Assembly (NCBI GenBank): GCA_947470205.1
Contig: CANISK010000085.1
Coordinates: 1-6,531 of the forward strand
From: Neisseriaceae bacterium
Lineage (GTDB): Bacteria > Pseudomonadota > Gammaproteobacteria > Burkholderiales > UBA11063
Direction: 5' to 3'
Length of the DNA: 6,531 bases
Under the pieces are notes generated by a model. The model was not told where the DNA came from. It did no database searches and was given only the letters and a program-made list of their open reading frames with translations. Position numbers and translations under genes: made by a program. Of the stretch, positions 6,188 to 6,531 are shown piece by piece (the stretch's first letter is position 1; each line of letters opens with the position of its first letter).

Positions 6188-6531
6188 GAAATTAGCAGTA
6201 CTACATATCGAGCATGAAACATTCAAGTGATGAAATATTTTTTTGTAGTTTTTGACGTTCGTTTGAACCAATTGGAAATATTGCAGGTTTGTTAATTATC
6301 TTTTTTTGATTGCGGTGAATTTCATCGCTTTTTATAAATTTTTTTTCTGGCTGTAGGGAAAAGAATGTGGGGTTTATTATACCAAAACCATACGCAATCA
6401 AAATTTTTTCAAGAATCGATTTGGTGGGCTATAAAAAATAATTGCTACTATTATATTGAAGTACCATTGGGTTTAATTGTAGAATTCCATTCTCCATGCA
6501 ATATTACATAATAGACCTCTTGCATAACCTC
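6188..6531. other. Gene-free 3' flank of speA
   Basis: No convincing gene or strong terminator is visible in these 344 bp. A minus-strand frame is open from 6428 down to a stop at 6201, with only a TTG start (6401) and no ribosome site; it encodes about 66-75 aa rich in Lys and Asn that I do not recognise. A plus-strand frame 6365-6511 could encode 48 aa, also unrecognised and overlapping the first. At most one can be real, and both may be remnants of decayed genes. T7-T8 runs are scattered through the stretch. The last bases resemble an IS end. Confidence 0.5.
6510..6531. mobile_element. Sequence resembling an IS5-family terminal inverted repeat, cut by the window edge
   Basis: The last 22 bases read, on the minus strand, GGTTATGCAAGAGGTC with flanking bases. 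A GCAAGAGGTCT core is familiar from the ends of IS5-family (ISL2/IS1031-like) elements in AT-rich proteobacteria and endosymbionts. Which side the element lies on cannot be told: no transposase is present to the left, so the body, if any, is probably to the right. This is recognition from memory of a short motif. Confidence 0.35.

Noticed and set aside
6220..6247. Possible speA terminator (TTCA/TGAA hairpin before T7)
   Set aside because: The stem is only four A/T-rich pairs, too weak for a believable intrinsic terminator.
6201..6401. Minus-strand 66-codon open frame as a gene
   Set aside because: It has a TTG start, no ribosome site, an A-rich composition bias and no recognised domain; it is described only as a possible remnant.

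Overview
The window reads as chromosomal DNA from an AT-rich gammaproteobacterium. The base composition is low-GC throughout. The PPK1, Dps-type miniferritin and SpeA-type arginine decarboxylase all look proteobacterial, and the PAS/LuxR-type regulator, with a lengthened turn in its helix-turn-helix, recalls proteins of Legionellales/Thiotrichales-like lineages. That placement is inferred from protein flavour and composition; no rRNA or other marker gene is present.

Layout from left to right. (1) Positions 1-~460 hold the 3' part of an IS4-family insertion sequence: the transposase C-terminus with its YREK signature, cut by the left edge, possibly with a one-base frameshift near the end. (2) On the minus strand, dps (2562-3047) is followed after 34 bp by ppk (461-2527), probably one transcript. 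ppk runs towards the IS, and its stop codon directly abuts a small dyad that may be the IS end. (3) Positions 3048-3524 are a 477-bp divergent intergenic region with a strong dps ribosome binding site, AT-rich promoter candidates for both directions, a TTATAAT/ATTATAA dyad, and a minus-strand intrinsic terminator with no visible gene in front of it. (4) On the plus strand a PAS-LuxR-type regulator (3525-4244) is followed after 35 bp by speA (4280-6187). (5) Positions 6188-6531 contain no convincing gene and finish with a sequence resembling the terminal repeat of an IS5-family element.

How the genes may work together: all three recognised enzymes belong to stationary-phase or stress physiology, namely polyphosphate synthesis (PPK), iron/peroxide detoxification (Dps) and agmatine/polyamine synthesis (SpeA). 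A sensory-type regulator sits between the two transcription units, next to speA and divergent from dps-ppk, so it could control one or both units. That is inference from position only. The block is bordered by insertion-sequence material on both sides. I found no clearly new biological system. The best leads are the orphan minus-strand terminator (possible small RNA), the regulator-speA pairing, and the T9 tract in the regulator's candidate promoter.
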